A stretch of 28,743 bases of DNA from Balamuthia mandrillaris. Lineage: Eukaryota; Discosea; Longamoebia; Balamuthiidae. The stretch is from contig JAVKOQ010000542.1 in the NCBI GenBank assembly GCA_031835245.1, positions 1 through 28,743 on the forward strand. Direction: 5' to 3'. This document shows, in pieces, positions 20,137 through 28,743 of the stretch; within the stretch, counting starts at the first letter, position 1; the number at the start of each line of letters is the position of its first letter. The translations under genes were made by a program, and so were the position numbers. The notes below the pieces were generated by a model. It did not search any database and was not told where the DNA came from. It saw only the letters and a program-made list of their open reading frames with translations.

Positions 20137-20458
20137 TACACCAGCAGCAGCCCCTTTCTTTTTTTTTGTCCTTATGATCGGTCAGTTCCATATTTGGAGC
20201 TCTGTTGTTTGATTTTCTATTTGGCATTTGAATTTATTGAAGAGATCAATTCACAGTTTTGGTTTTCATCCTGCCTCTTCTTCTTCTCCTTCTTCTTGTT
20301 GTTGTTTCTTCTCCTTCTCCTTCTCCTTCTATTGCTCTTCTTCTCTTTCTTCGTTAAAAGAGGACTCATTCAGAATTGGGCACGTTAATTCCATTTTCAT
20401 GCCTTGTGCTGCTTCCTCGTGGTCTTCTTCTTCTTTTTCTTTTCCTTCTTGTTGTTGT

Positions 20459-21197
20459 TTAGTTGGAGGAAGGCTGAAGTACAGCAGTTTTTGTTGTTGA
20501 GGAGGATGCTTGTTGCGCTGCAGCTTTTTCTCTTTCAACTTTGGCAAAAAAAAAAATAGGAAAAAGTGAGAAACAGAAAAGTCCAAGCCTTAAATACACG
20601 GTAAAGAGACAAACAACAATACATAAGAGAAGGGAAGAAGGGTGTAATTATACTTTTATCTCTGTCGATGGTAGGAAGCAGCGTTTGCAGCTCGAGCGAG
20701 TGTTCATCAGCCACTTGACAGATGAGCGATTCGACTTGCCATTGCGGCACCAGCGATGATGTTGACTGATTTCGCAAAGGAGAAGAAAAGAGTGACGCGT
20801 GAAGAGCAGAACATTAGGCCTAACTAAGATGAAAACCATTTTTTTTAAAAAAAACGTACACGAGCCATAGAAGAGTCCATGACTTCTTGTTGCACCTCCA
20901 AGTTTTCGTTCTGTTGCTCAAACTTATCAAATACAGCCGTCATTTTTTCTAAATCTGAAGCTTTATGGTTGAATGTTTTTGTTTAACTTAAACGATTAAC
21001 AAAGAGCAAAGAGCAAGAGAATGAAAAGAGGTTTGACATACTTTGTACAAGTTTACTCATTTGTTTGACGACACCTTCCAACTGTACAGCGGTGGCTTTG
21101 GTGGTATACGCCATCTCTAACCTTGACCGAACCCTTTTTTTTTTTTTTTTTTTGTGTGTGTTGTTGAAACACGTTAGTAAATAGGCCTCAAAGGAAG

Positions 21198-21242
<45 letters not shown>

Positions 21243-21844
21243 AGAGAGAGGACAGGCGAAGACAGAGAAAAAGAAAGATATAAATAGAGGCTCCATCCAA
21301 CCCGTCAAGTCTGGAGGAGAGGCGAAGATAAGAGAGTGCTTCATTCTTGAGGCGAATGCAATCCGCTGCATAAATGCGAGCTATATCCACTTATTACAAC
21401 GAAGAAAGAGTGTCAGCGACAAGAGCGAGAGACAGTGAGAGAAGAGAACGATGAAGAGAAGAGCGTCAGGAGAGAAGATAGAAGGAACGAGAGACCAAAA
21501 AAATAAGTACATACGGTTTCCTTTAGCAATGCTGGCTGTCAGTTGCTTCCTCTTCTTCTGTTCTTCTTTTTCGCATTTGGTGGCTGACCTTGCTTCCGAT
21601 GAGATGCATTTGAGAAATCAAGACACAGCCCAACACAAAACACCACACACACACATTATTCACGAAAGCAGTTATGTCAGTCTCTCTCCACCCTTGCCTT
21701 CCCCCCACTCAAAATTATTTTTTTCTCGGTCTCGTGGTGTTTGTTTTTTTTGAGTAGGGCGTGCAAATACGTACTCAGTTGCTTGGAAGCCCATCGCAGT
21801 TGGAAGAGCTGGTTGAACTGCTTTTCGGAGAGCGCGGCCGCCAT
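20459..21844 (-). CDS. CHMP1: CHMP1-like ESCRT-III subunit
   Basis: Seven exons on the minus strand (21844-21775, 21592-21515, 21389-21302, 21133-21042, 20954-20860, 20765-20654, 20538-20459) give 204 aa, against about 196-199 for CHMP1 elsewhere. The order of blocks follows CHMP1/Did2: QLFQLRWASKQL, KCEKEEQKKRKQL, GNLDIARIYAADCIRLKNEA, SYLRLSSRLDGVRSRLEMA, QLEGVVKQMSKLVQNLEKM, AVFDKFEQQNENLEVQQEVM, QVESLICQVADEHSLEL. CHMP1 is a late ESCRT-III protein that recruits Vps4 and other MIT-domain proteins in endosomal sorting, cytokinesis and membrane repair. The last exon as spliced ends AAAQQASSSTTKTAVLQPSS without an obvious MIM1 motif. An alternative acceptor gives a longer Lys/Glu-rich tail, also without a clear MIM1. 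It is divergent from the Sas10-domain gene with 206 nt between starts. Confidence 0.88.
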
Positions 21845-22050
21845 CTCGCTCTCTCCTCTTTTTCTTTTTTCTTTAGAAATGTATGTGGAATTCGAAGAAT
21901 CTAAGATATGTTTGAGAAATGTTAAAAATTTTATAGTTATTTAAAGAATTTAAGGTAGATCATGACGACGCGAGATATAACGGATGGTTAAAAAAAAAAA
22001 GAAAAGAAGAAGAAAGGAAGAAAAGAAACGCACAACCAACACAAACAGAG

Positions 22051-22539
22051 ATGCCAAAGAAGAAAACACAGCATGGGGCGGCTGCACAACAGGCCGCAAA
22101 GAACGATCCGTTCTACGCACAAGTGAAACGCATGAGAGAAGATCAAAAAAGACAAAAGGAAGAAAAACATCAACTGTACGGCTTGCTTCCCCTCTTTTTT
22201 TTCTCCGTCTCGATCAATCTAATCTGAACTCTCTCCTAATTTTTTGCCCCTTTTTCTTTCTCTCCCCAAAACAGCAAATCAACGGCTACACAACCAGCTT
22301 CAGACACTACCAACAAACGCGGTATCAACTACCAGATCAAAAAGAACAAAGGCTTAACGCCCCACCGAAAGAAGGAGAACCGGAACGCCCGCGTCAAGTA
22401 CCGCAACAAATACACCAAAGCCCTCAAAAAGTACAACCACCACCGGCCGGGCGTCAAGAAGGAGCTCAACCCCGTTGCCTACGGCGGGGAGAGCAGCGGC
22501 ATCAACCCTTTCGTGGTCAAAAGCATTTCGTTGAGTTGA
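22051..22539 (+). CDS. Stand-alone Sas10/UTP3 C-terminal domain protein
   Basis: Two exons (22051-22175, 22275-22539; phase-2 intron, GTACGG...ACAG) give 129 aa. Exon 1 has a basic start and DPFYAQVKRMREDQKRQKEE. Exon 2 has KRGINYQIKKNKGLTPHRKK followed by NRNARVKYRNKY and a conserved GINPFVVKSISL end. This is the C-terminal Sas10 domain of UTP3/SAS10, a nucleolar SSU-processome subunit of small-subunit rRNA maturation. UTP3 proteins are normally several hundred residues with an N-terminal Sas10/Utp3/C1D domain. Here only the C-terminal domain is encoded, and the 206-nt gap to divergent CHMP1 leaves no room for a missing N-terminal part on this side. AATAAA lies 12 nt after the stop. Confidence 0.85.
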
Positions 22540-22550
22540 ACAAAACAGTG

Positions 22551-22556
22551 AATAAA
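22551..22556 (+). promoter_or_regulatory. Probable polyadenylation signal of the Sas10-domain gene
   Basis: AATAAA lies 12 nt after the stop codon at 22539, in the 117-nt gap before the convergent FKBP15-like gene ends. Confidence 0.4.
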
Positions 22557-22656
22557 AAAAATGGAACAAATGAATTTTTTTTGAATGAAAAAAACAACAA
22601 AAAAGAAAAAGACAAAGAGAGGAAGGTGTACGGCAGAAGCTCCTGGCTCTGTTTCT

Positions 22657-25600
22657 CTACTTGGTGAAGTCAAACATATCGTTGCTGAACAGGTCGTTGT
22701 CGAGCTTCTCCTCATCATCTCCAAACAAACTGCCGGAAGAAGAAGAAGTGGACTTCTTCTGTTCGCTCTGCTTGGCAGGAGAGGCGGAAGCCTTGGTGGA
22801 GGACAACCAGGCAGAACCATCATCCTCCCCATCGGCTTCAGTCAGAGAGGACCCACCAAACAGGTCCAACGGGTCGGAGACGAAGGCCTTCTTCGACTTG
22901 GTTGGTGTGTTGTTGACGCTAGTTGAAGCCTTTTCTTTCTCCTTTTCTTGCTGGTCTTCATCTTCCTCTTGGCGTTCTTCTTCGTCGTTGTTTGCAGAAG
23001 CGGAATCGGAGAACGGATCACCAAAGAGAGCGTTTGTGTCGGTCACAAATGGTTTGCTGCCAGAGGAGCTCTTTCTCTCTTTCTTGGCGGATGAGGAGGA
23101 GAAAAAGTCGTTGGCCGCTTCTTCCTCCCTACCAACGGCAAAGTTGAAGCCATCATCTCCAAAGAGAGCACTCGTTGGGTCTTTCTTTGTTGTTGGTTGT
23201 TCTTCTTTCTTATCTTCGTCTTCTTCCTTCTCTTCTCCATATTCAGCAAAAGGATCGTAATCCTCATCCTCTTGCTCTTCTTTAGTTTCTTCTTGTTCTT
23301 CCTTTTGCTCTTCCGTCGGTTCTTCCGCTTTCTCCTCAACACCAAGTTCTTCCTCTTTTTCTTCTACCTTGTCCTCATCTGTCTGGTCTTGCTCCTCCTC
23401 ATGTAACTCTTCCTTTGTTTCTTCTTGTTCTTGTTCTTCTTCTTCTTCTTTCTGTTCTTGCTCCTCCTCATGACTATCTTCCTTTGTTTCTTCTTGTTCT
23501 TCCTCGAATTGTTCTCCTGGTTCTTCTTGACCAGCCGTGGGCTGTTGTTCTTCTCCCTCATTCTCCACTTCTTCTTCTATTTTTTCTGGTTGTTCAGCAT
23601 CCATGTCCTCAACGTCAGGAAGATCGAATCCTCCTTCATCCTCTCTTCCTTCCTCTCTAGCTTCTTCATAGTCGTCATATTCTCCTTCGCCTTCTCCTTC
23701 TTCTTCTCCTTCACCGAAATCCTCCTCACCATATTCGCCCTCATCACCAATACCTCCGCCAACTTCATCCTTCAACCGAGCCTCCTCTTCTTCTAAACGT
23801 TTCATTTCTTCTTGAATTCTTCTTTCCTCCTCATCCAAGTCAGCGTCTTCATAATCCTCATCTTCTGCGTCCTTTTCCACAGCTTCTTCAGCTGTTCCGT
23901 CCTCTTTTTCTTGTTCTTCTTCTTCTACATCGACTGTTGGCTCCTCTTCTTGTTCTTGCCGTTCAGTTATTTCGTTTTCTTCTTCATCATGCTGCTCTTC
24001 TTCGACGACAGGAACCACCTTTTCTTCTTTCTCTTCTTCTGTCTCTTCCTTTTCCTCCTCTTGTTCTTGTTGCTCTTTTTCCTCTTCGTTTTTTTCTGCT
24101 TCCTCTGGTGCACCTGAAAGCAAAGCACTGAGAGGATCGTCCACAACTGTCTCTGTCTCACTATCATCCGAATCACCAAAAAGAGGATTTTTCACCTTCT
24201 CTTTCTTTTTCGCTTCGGCTTGCGGCGGGCTGACCACTTGTTTCGGGCTTTCTTCTTCCTCCGTCTCTTCTTCTTCATCATCACCAAACAGAGGATTTCG
24301 TAGCTTCTCTTGTTTTGGCTTTTCCACTTGCTCTTCCTGTTCTTCTTCGTCTTCTTCCTGTTCTTCTTGCCCTTGCTCTGCTTCCTCACTTAACGCAGCC
24401 ATGACTTCATCCTCCATGTTGCTAGTTGCACTCCTCTCTGCTTGCTTTGTCTCCTCTTCTACAACAGAAACTTCCAATTCAGAGGATGGCTGTTGTTCCA
24501 TTTGAGGTAAAGTCGCTTCTTCTTTCTTGTCGACCACTGCTATTTCTTTCTCTGCTTCCTCTTTCTGTTTTTGCGTTTCTTCTGCCTCATCTTCCTCCAC
24601 TTCCTTCACAGCCTCTTCTACTTCCGCTTCAGCGTCATCGACAATTTCCTTCGCAAAAGTGACGGTCTTCTTGCCAGAGGTAGAAGGAACATCAGCGGAA
24701 GACTTTTCAGCAGGTTGAACTGGTGCTGCAGTAACAGTAGCAGGCACAGCAGTTGAGGTTGCGGCTGGTGATGATGAAGGAAGAGACAACAAAGCTTCTT
24801 TCAACACATCCTCACTGTCATCTTGCTCTTCATCTTCATCTTCTCCATCAGAACCACTAGAGAGGAAGGTATCCTCTCCCACCTCTTCCACAGGAGACGC
24901 GCTGAGCTCGCTGACCTCCTCATAGGTGGCTTTACTGGAAGAAGCCAATAACTCCAAAGTCTTTTCTTTGATGGTATCTCGCAAAGCTCCAATGATGACG
25001 TCGCCTATTTTGTTAAGCATAAAAGTAACCATCAAGGGAAGAATGACGTCAATAAAAGTCAGAGAAAAAGAGAGAGAGAGAGATCTAAGAGGGAGAGGGA
25101 GATAAGCACCATCGTACGCTTCCTCCTCGTCAAACTCTGCTTTAAGAGAGGAGTATATCTCGTTCATGACGCGCTTCACTTGGTTAACAGCGCTGGAGTC
25201 CGCTTCCTTCTTGGTCTGCAAGACAGCCAATTTGCCCTTCTTCTTCTCCCTCTCCACTCTACGTATCGACTTCTCTGCTCGGGACTTCAAGCTCTGCGTC
25301 TCTCTCTTGGCCCTCCGCAACTCTCTCTCCTTCCTTTTCATCGCGTTTTTGAGCTTCTTCAATTCAGCGGTCTTGGCAAGAATAGCAGCAGCAGCTCCTG
25401 CTCCTCCTGCTGTTCCCGTTCCTCCAATAGCTCCTGCTCTGTTTGCCAAAGCAGCAAAACTATCTTTGGCCTTTTGTTCTCCTTCTTTAAAGCCTTTGGC
25501 GTAACCTTCTTGGAAGACGCTCTCCTGCGCCTGTTTCAGGCCCTCCCTCAAACCTTCCGCCTTGCCCTCCTCGAAACGTTCTGTCTCGCGTTTCTTGGCC

Positions 25601-28225
25601 TGTCGTGACAGCTTCTTGCGCTCCTCCTGGTGCTGTTCTGTGAGCTCGGCTTCGCGCTTCCTCAGCTGCTTGCCCCACTTGTCCTCCATTTCCACGCGCA
25701 GCACATTCACTTCCTCCTCCACCTCTTTGCTTCTGTTCTTCTTTTCCTGACGCAGCGCCTCTTTCTCCTTGTTGAGCTGCTCCTCCAACAAAGCTTTCTC
25801 CTCGTCAAAGGCAGCCTGAAGCGCTGCTCTTTCTTTCACCACTCGCTCGGTCTTTTCCTTGAGCTGCTGGTCCAGTGTGGCGATGGTGTCCGCTTTGTCC
25901 TTAATTTCCTCCCTCAGAGCGTTGTTGTTCTTTTGGGCCTTCTTCTTGGCCAACCTCTCTTCCTCGACTTCTTGTTTCAACTCTCTGATGGTGTTCTCTC
26001 TTTCGTAGAGAGTGTTGCGGGCCTGAGTGAGTTCTCCTTTGACCTTTTCCAATTCGTTCTCGATGACTTCCTTCTCAGACTTGAGGGCATCATGGAAGCG
26101 TGTCAAGTTGGTGTAGTCCTTCTTGACGGCATTCAGCTCATCTAGGACCTCGTTCAGCTCCTTCTCCAACTTGTTCTTCGCCTCTCTCACCGCGATCAAG
26201 TTCTGTCTGGCTAGATCAGCGCTTTCCTTCAGAGTCTCTGCTCGTTGTTCCTGTATCTTGTTGTTATCCTCCAGGAATCGATCGTTCTTGGCGTGCAGCT
26301 CCGCGATTTGGGCCCTCAGCTCGTCGATGCGACGGCTCTTTTCGTTGGCCTCACGAGTGAAGGCCTCATTCTCTTCCATAATGCGGGTGATGGTTTGCAC
26401 AAGGACCAGACCGCTGATGCCATTGCCTGCGCCTCCACCTTCTTTGAGTCCGGTGAAGAAAGTACCGCCAAGAATGCGGTGCATTTCGGTCATCTTGATG
26501 GATATGTCGGAGAGCAGGCGGCTGGTGTCTCTCTGGAATTCGCGAGCATCTACCAGCATTCCAACAGTGTCTGTTGGCCTGTCCGCAAGAAGTGAGGATT
26601 GCACCTATTGACGTAAAGAGAACAAGCAATAGTTGCATGAGTAGGAAAGTAAATGAAGTAGAGCCCAACAAAGACAACAGAAAGAAATTGGTACCGTAGA
26701 AGAGGAACTACCAACAGAAGAACTCATAGTTGGAATGGATGACAACTGTGGTTGATAAGCAACAGAGCTCGTTGGTGGATAGACTGCAGCAGTAGGTTGT
26801 GGATGGAGTGGTTGTTGCGGATGGTATGGTTGAGGTTGTTGGGGCTGAGGAGCATAAGTGTGTTGTTGTGGTTGCGAGGAATACAACGCCAACTGTTGAT
26901 GATTGTACTCAGGAGACACTTGTTGTGGTTGTGGTTGTGGCTGCGTCAAAAACGATACTGGAGCAGCAGCTGGTTGATGCTGTTGTTGCGGCGGTGGTTG
27001 TTGTTGACGTTGCGAAGATGGTCGTTTGTTACTGGCGGCAGAAGCGTTGCCAGCAAAAGGGGTAGCTTGGCCCAGGTTTCGCATGCGCTGAACGAGATCG
27101 GCACGGGAATCGGGCTCCTCTTCTCCCTCTGAGTCATCTGAATAGGCACCATTCTCACCGCTGCTGAGCACGTCTACGGGGGAAGGAGATGTGGGAAAGA
27201 GGGAGGAGGGCAAGGAAGAAGGCAGGTCTGGCGCAGCCGAGGACCGTTTTCCTCCTCGTTTCGCTGAACGATGCTTCTCTATTTCCACCTTTTAAAGAAA
27301 GGAGCAGCAGTGTTATGTTTTGAGAGGCGGAGAGAAAGGGAGACAGAAGAGATACCTCGAACAAGAGAATGGCATTAGCAGGAATATCAGGAGCACCAGA
27401 GCCACCATATCCCATGGAAGGGGGCACAGCCAGGAGGCGTTTGCCCTCCCGCTTCATGCCTACCAGACCTTCCTCCCATCCAGCGATAACCTCACCGGCT
27501 CCAAGCGTGATCTTCATGACATCTTCATCCACGTTTGAGTCAAAGAGTCGTCCTACTTTGCCACCTTCTTCCAGCCAACCGGAATAACGAAGCCCTATGG
27601 TGTCTCCTTCCTCTACCACCTGAAGAAAATAACAAGTATTTACGTTGTCAGTGGTATAAAACCCAAGAAACATTAAAAAAATAGGAAAGCAAGGGGTAGA
27701 GGACAATAAATGAAGCAAAACAGAAAAAAACAAAGCAAACAAGAATGAAAAAGAACCTTGACTTTGCCAGGCTTCACATCTTGAATGACAAGAGACCGGC
27801 CTCCATCAGCCAAGCACTTGGCCATCACAACGTTCAAAGAGAACTTGGTGCACTCCTCAATGGTGCGGAAGAGCAAGGACCAATTTTGTCCGTTGTCATC
27901 ATTGAAATTGACGTAGAGGTCGTTCTGTATCGCAAACTCGAACTTGCGAGTGATCTTGGTCGTGCAGATGTGCTGCTCTTTGGTGTAGTAGAGGAGCAGC
28001 TGGTACGACTGCGTGGAGCGAGTGCCGAGAACGGCGGCGCCTACCTTGCCCATTGCATCGTGCTGTCCTTTGCTGGTGTTGCTGTTTTGGTTTTATTGGA
28101 TCGTTATTTCCATAAAAGAAAAAATAACAATAAAAGAAGAAGAAAAAGAGAAACACGGCCAATAAACAGGGAGGAGAGGGAGAGAGACAGAGAGAGCCAG
28201 GAGAGCCAGAGAGAGCCAGAGAGAG

Positions 28226-28259
<34 letters not shown>

Positions 28260-28577
28260 ACAACGAGGAAAAATAATAAGAACCAGAAAGAAGAGACAAA
28301 AGAAAAATTTGCAAAATAAAACAAAAAATTGATGACGTACTATTTGAAAAGTTGGACAGGAATGGCGTAGATGAGAGAAGGAGCGGGCTCCGCCGCAGAC
28401 CGCCTGGAAGCCTTGGGGCTGTTGGCGTTGCTGCTGCCACTGCTGCTGCTGCTGTTACGGGGGGCACGAGCTGTCCTCCCGGCGGCAGCGGCAGTGGAGG
28501 AAGGGTCTTTCTTGGCCTTGTAGCGAAGACTGCTGTTTCCGGCAGGGGCTTGATCGGGGAACAACGACTTCAAACCA
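22657..28577 (-). CDS. FKBP15: FKBP15 (WAFL)-like protein, 5' end incomplete
   Basis: Six exons on the minus strand are placed (28577-28341, 28072-27757, 27619-27356, 27288-26695, 26604-25110, 25004-22657), giving about 1750 aa. The first exon or exons probably lie before SGLKSLFPDQ, near or beyond the window end. Order: N-terminal LRYKAKKDPSS; a WH1-like domain (GKVGAAVLGTRSTQSYQLLL ... NDDNGQNWSLLF); an FKBP domain (GLRYSGWL, RLFDSN, EVIAGWEEGLVGMKREGKRL, LLFEV); a Gln/Pro-rich linker with LVQRMRNLGQ; a long coiled coil (about residues 540-960); the block FDEEEAYDGDVIIGALRDTI; and an acidic tail of about 700 residues with repeated LFGD motifs. Every block has a counterpart in human FKBP15, an early-endosome protein linking transport to actin. 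The Tyr, Phe-Asp and Trp of the FKBP pocket are present. The tail is far longer than I recall in animals. Confidence 0.9.
22664..24310 (-). repeat. Acidic tail with repeated LFGD-type motifs
   Basis: Within the FKBP15-like coding sequence, the C-terminal region is Glu/Gln/Asp-rich low complexity, punctuated by RNPLFGDDEEEE, KNPLFGDSDDSE, TSALFGDDGF, TNALFGDPFSD, DPLDLFGGSS and GSLFGDDEE, with a final NDLFSNDMFDF. Spacing is irregular and the motifs are well kept against a drifting background. Confidence 0.85.
25005..25109 (-). other. Short intron inside the large FKBP15-like exon
   Basis: GTGCTTATCTCC...AAAATAG, 105 nt, phase 1. The frame stays open through it, but splicing joins EEEAYDG to DVIIGALRDTI as in FKBP15. 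Retention would insert about 35 hydrophobic residues encoded by CT-repeat sequence. Confidence 0.75.
28073..28340 (-). repeat. Intron of the FKBP15-like gene with GAGAGCCA/GA repeats
   Basis: A 268-nt intron (GTACGT...ACCAG) contains GAGAGCCA units and a GA run at about 28176-28256 on the plus strand, i.e. pyrimidine-rich on the sense strand. Confidence 0.8.
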
Positions 28578-28743
28578 CTTTTGTTTTCAAAAAAAAAGGA
28601 GAGGGAGAAGAGCAAAGTGAAGAGATTTTGATCAATATTTTGTTTAGTTTGATGAAAGTGGAGTGAAAGCATTGAGACAAGGTTTAAAATAATAATAAAG
28701 AGGTTCTTAAAAAAAAGGATGGAAAGGGAAGAACATGGAAAGA
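28578..28743. other. Window edge, upstream of the first placed FKBP15-like exon
   Basis: The sense strand shows a pyrimidine-rich stretch and AG acceptor just before 28577, so this is probably intron sequence. The initiating exon was not found and is likely outside the window. Confidence 0.5.

Noticed and set aside
22661-26611. Many long plus-strand frames opposite the FKBP15-like gene
   Set aside because: They are shadows of the Glu/Lys-rich coding strand (Ser/Phe/Leu-rich translations) and lack any domain.

Overview
This is a gene-dense stretch of a protist nuclear genome. Genes lie on both strands, most have several short spliceosomal introns (about 60-400 nt), and intergenic gaps are often only 80-500 nt. 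Simple repeats (CT, TTC, TTTC, GAA/GAG) are abundant and lie mostly in introns or just outside genes. The gene set includes an FKBP15-type protein with WH1-like and FKBP domains, CHMP1, TTC33, F-box proteins of several kinds, a PPR protein and an ER FKBP ending in KDEL. One intron looks U12-type (AT-AC). Together this suggests a free-living unicellular eukaryote, most plausibly an amoebozoan of the Acanthamoeba/Balamuthia kind. That placement is inference; no rRNA or other taxonomic marker is present.

Layout, left to right: a multi-pass membrane protein (-, 283-1330); a decayed duplicate of a neighbouring gene tail (about 1725-1885); a TTC33-like TPR protein (-, 2178-3681) with a 37-nt micro-exon next to a 409-nt purine/pyrimidine repeat intron; an intronless secreted two-module protein with an Asp/Gly linker and a TATA box (+, 4201-5448); a ten-exon F-box/WD40 protein with a predicted C-terminal membrane anchor (+, 5742-8037); an ER-retained FKBP (-, 8122-8879); an orphan 163-aa protein (+, 9298-9789); a tandem family of F-box/SPRY-like genes, two apparently intact (9915-11111, 11248-12850) and one decayed (13444-14268), with a Pol III-type tRNA-like RNA candidate between the second and third (13014-13190).

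The right half holds a PPR protein, probably mitochondrial (+, 14571-17830); a head-to-head inverted duplicate pair of small two-TM proteins (17953-18360 - and 18866-19261 +); a Nudix hydrolase with an AT-AC intron (-, 19363-20136); CHMP1 of ESCRT-III (-, 20459-21844), divergent from a stand-alone Sas10/UTP3 C-terminal domain protein (+, 22051-22539); and the large FKBP15 homologue (-, 22657-28577, 5' end incomplete).

The genes do not form one pathway. Recurring themes are ubiquitin-ligase adaptors (four F-box loci), prolyl isomerases (two FKBP-domain genes) and endosomal membrane/actin machinery (CHMP1 and FKBP15). All exon structures were built by eye from GT-AG (once AT-AC) signals, reading-frame continuity and agreement with remembered family sequences. 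None has been checked against transcripts or databases.
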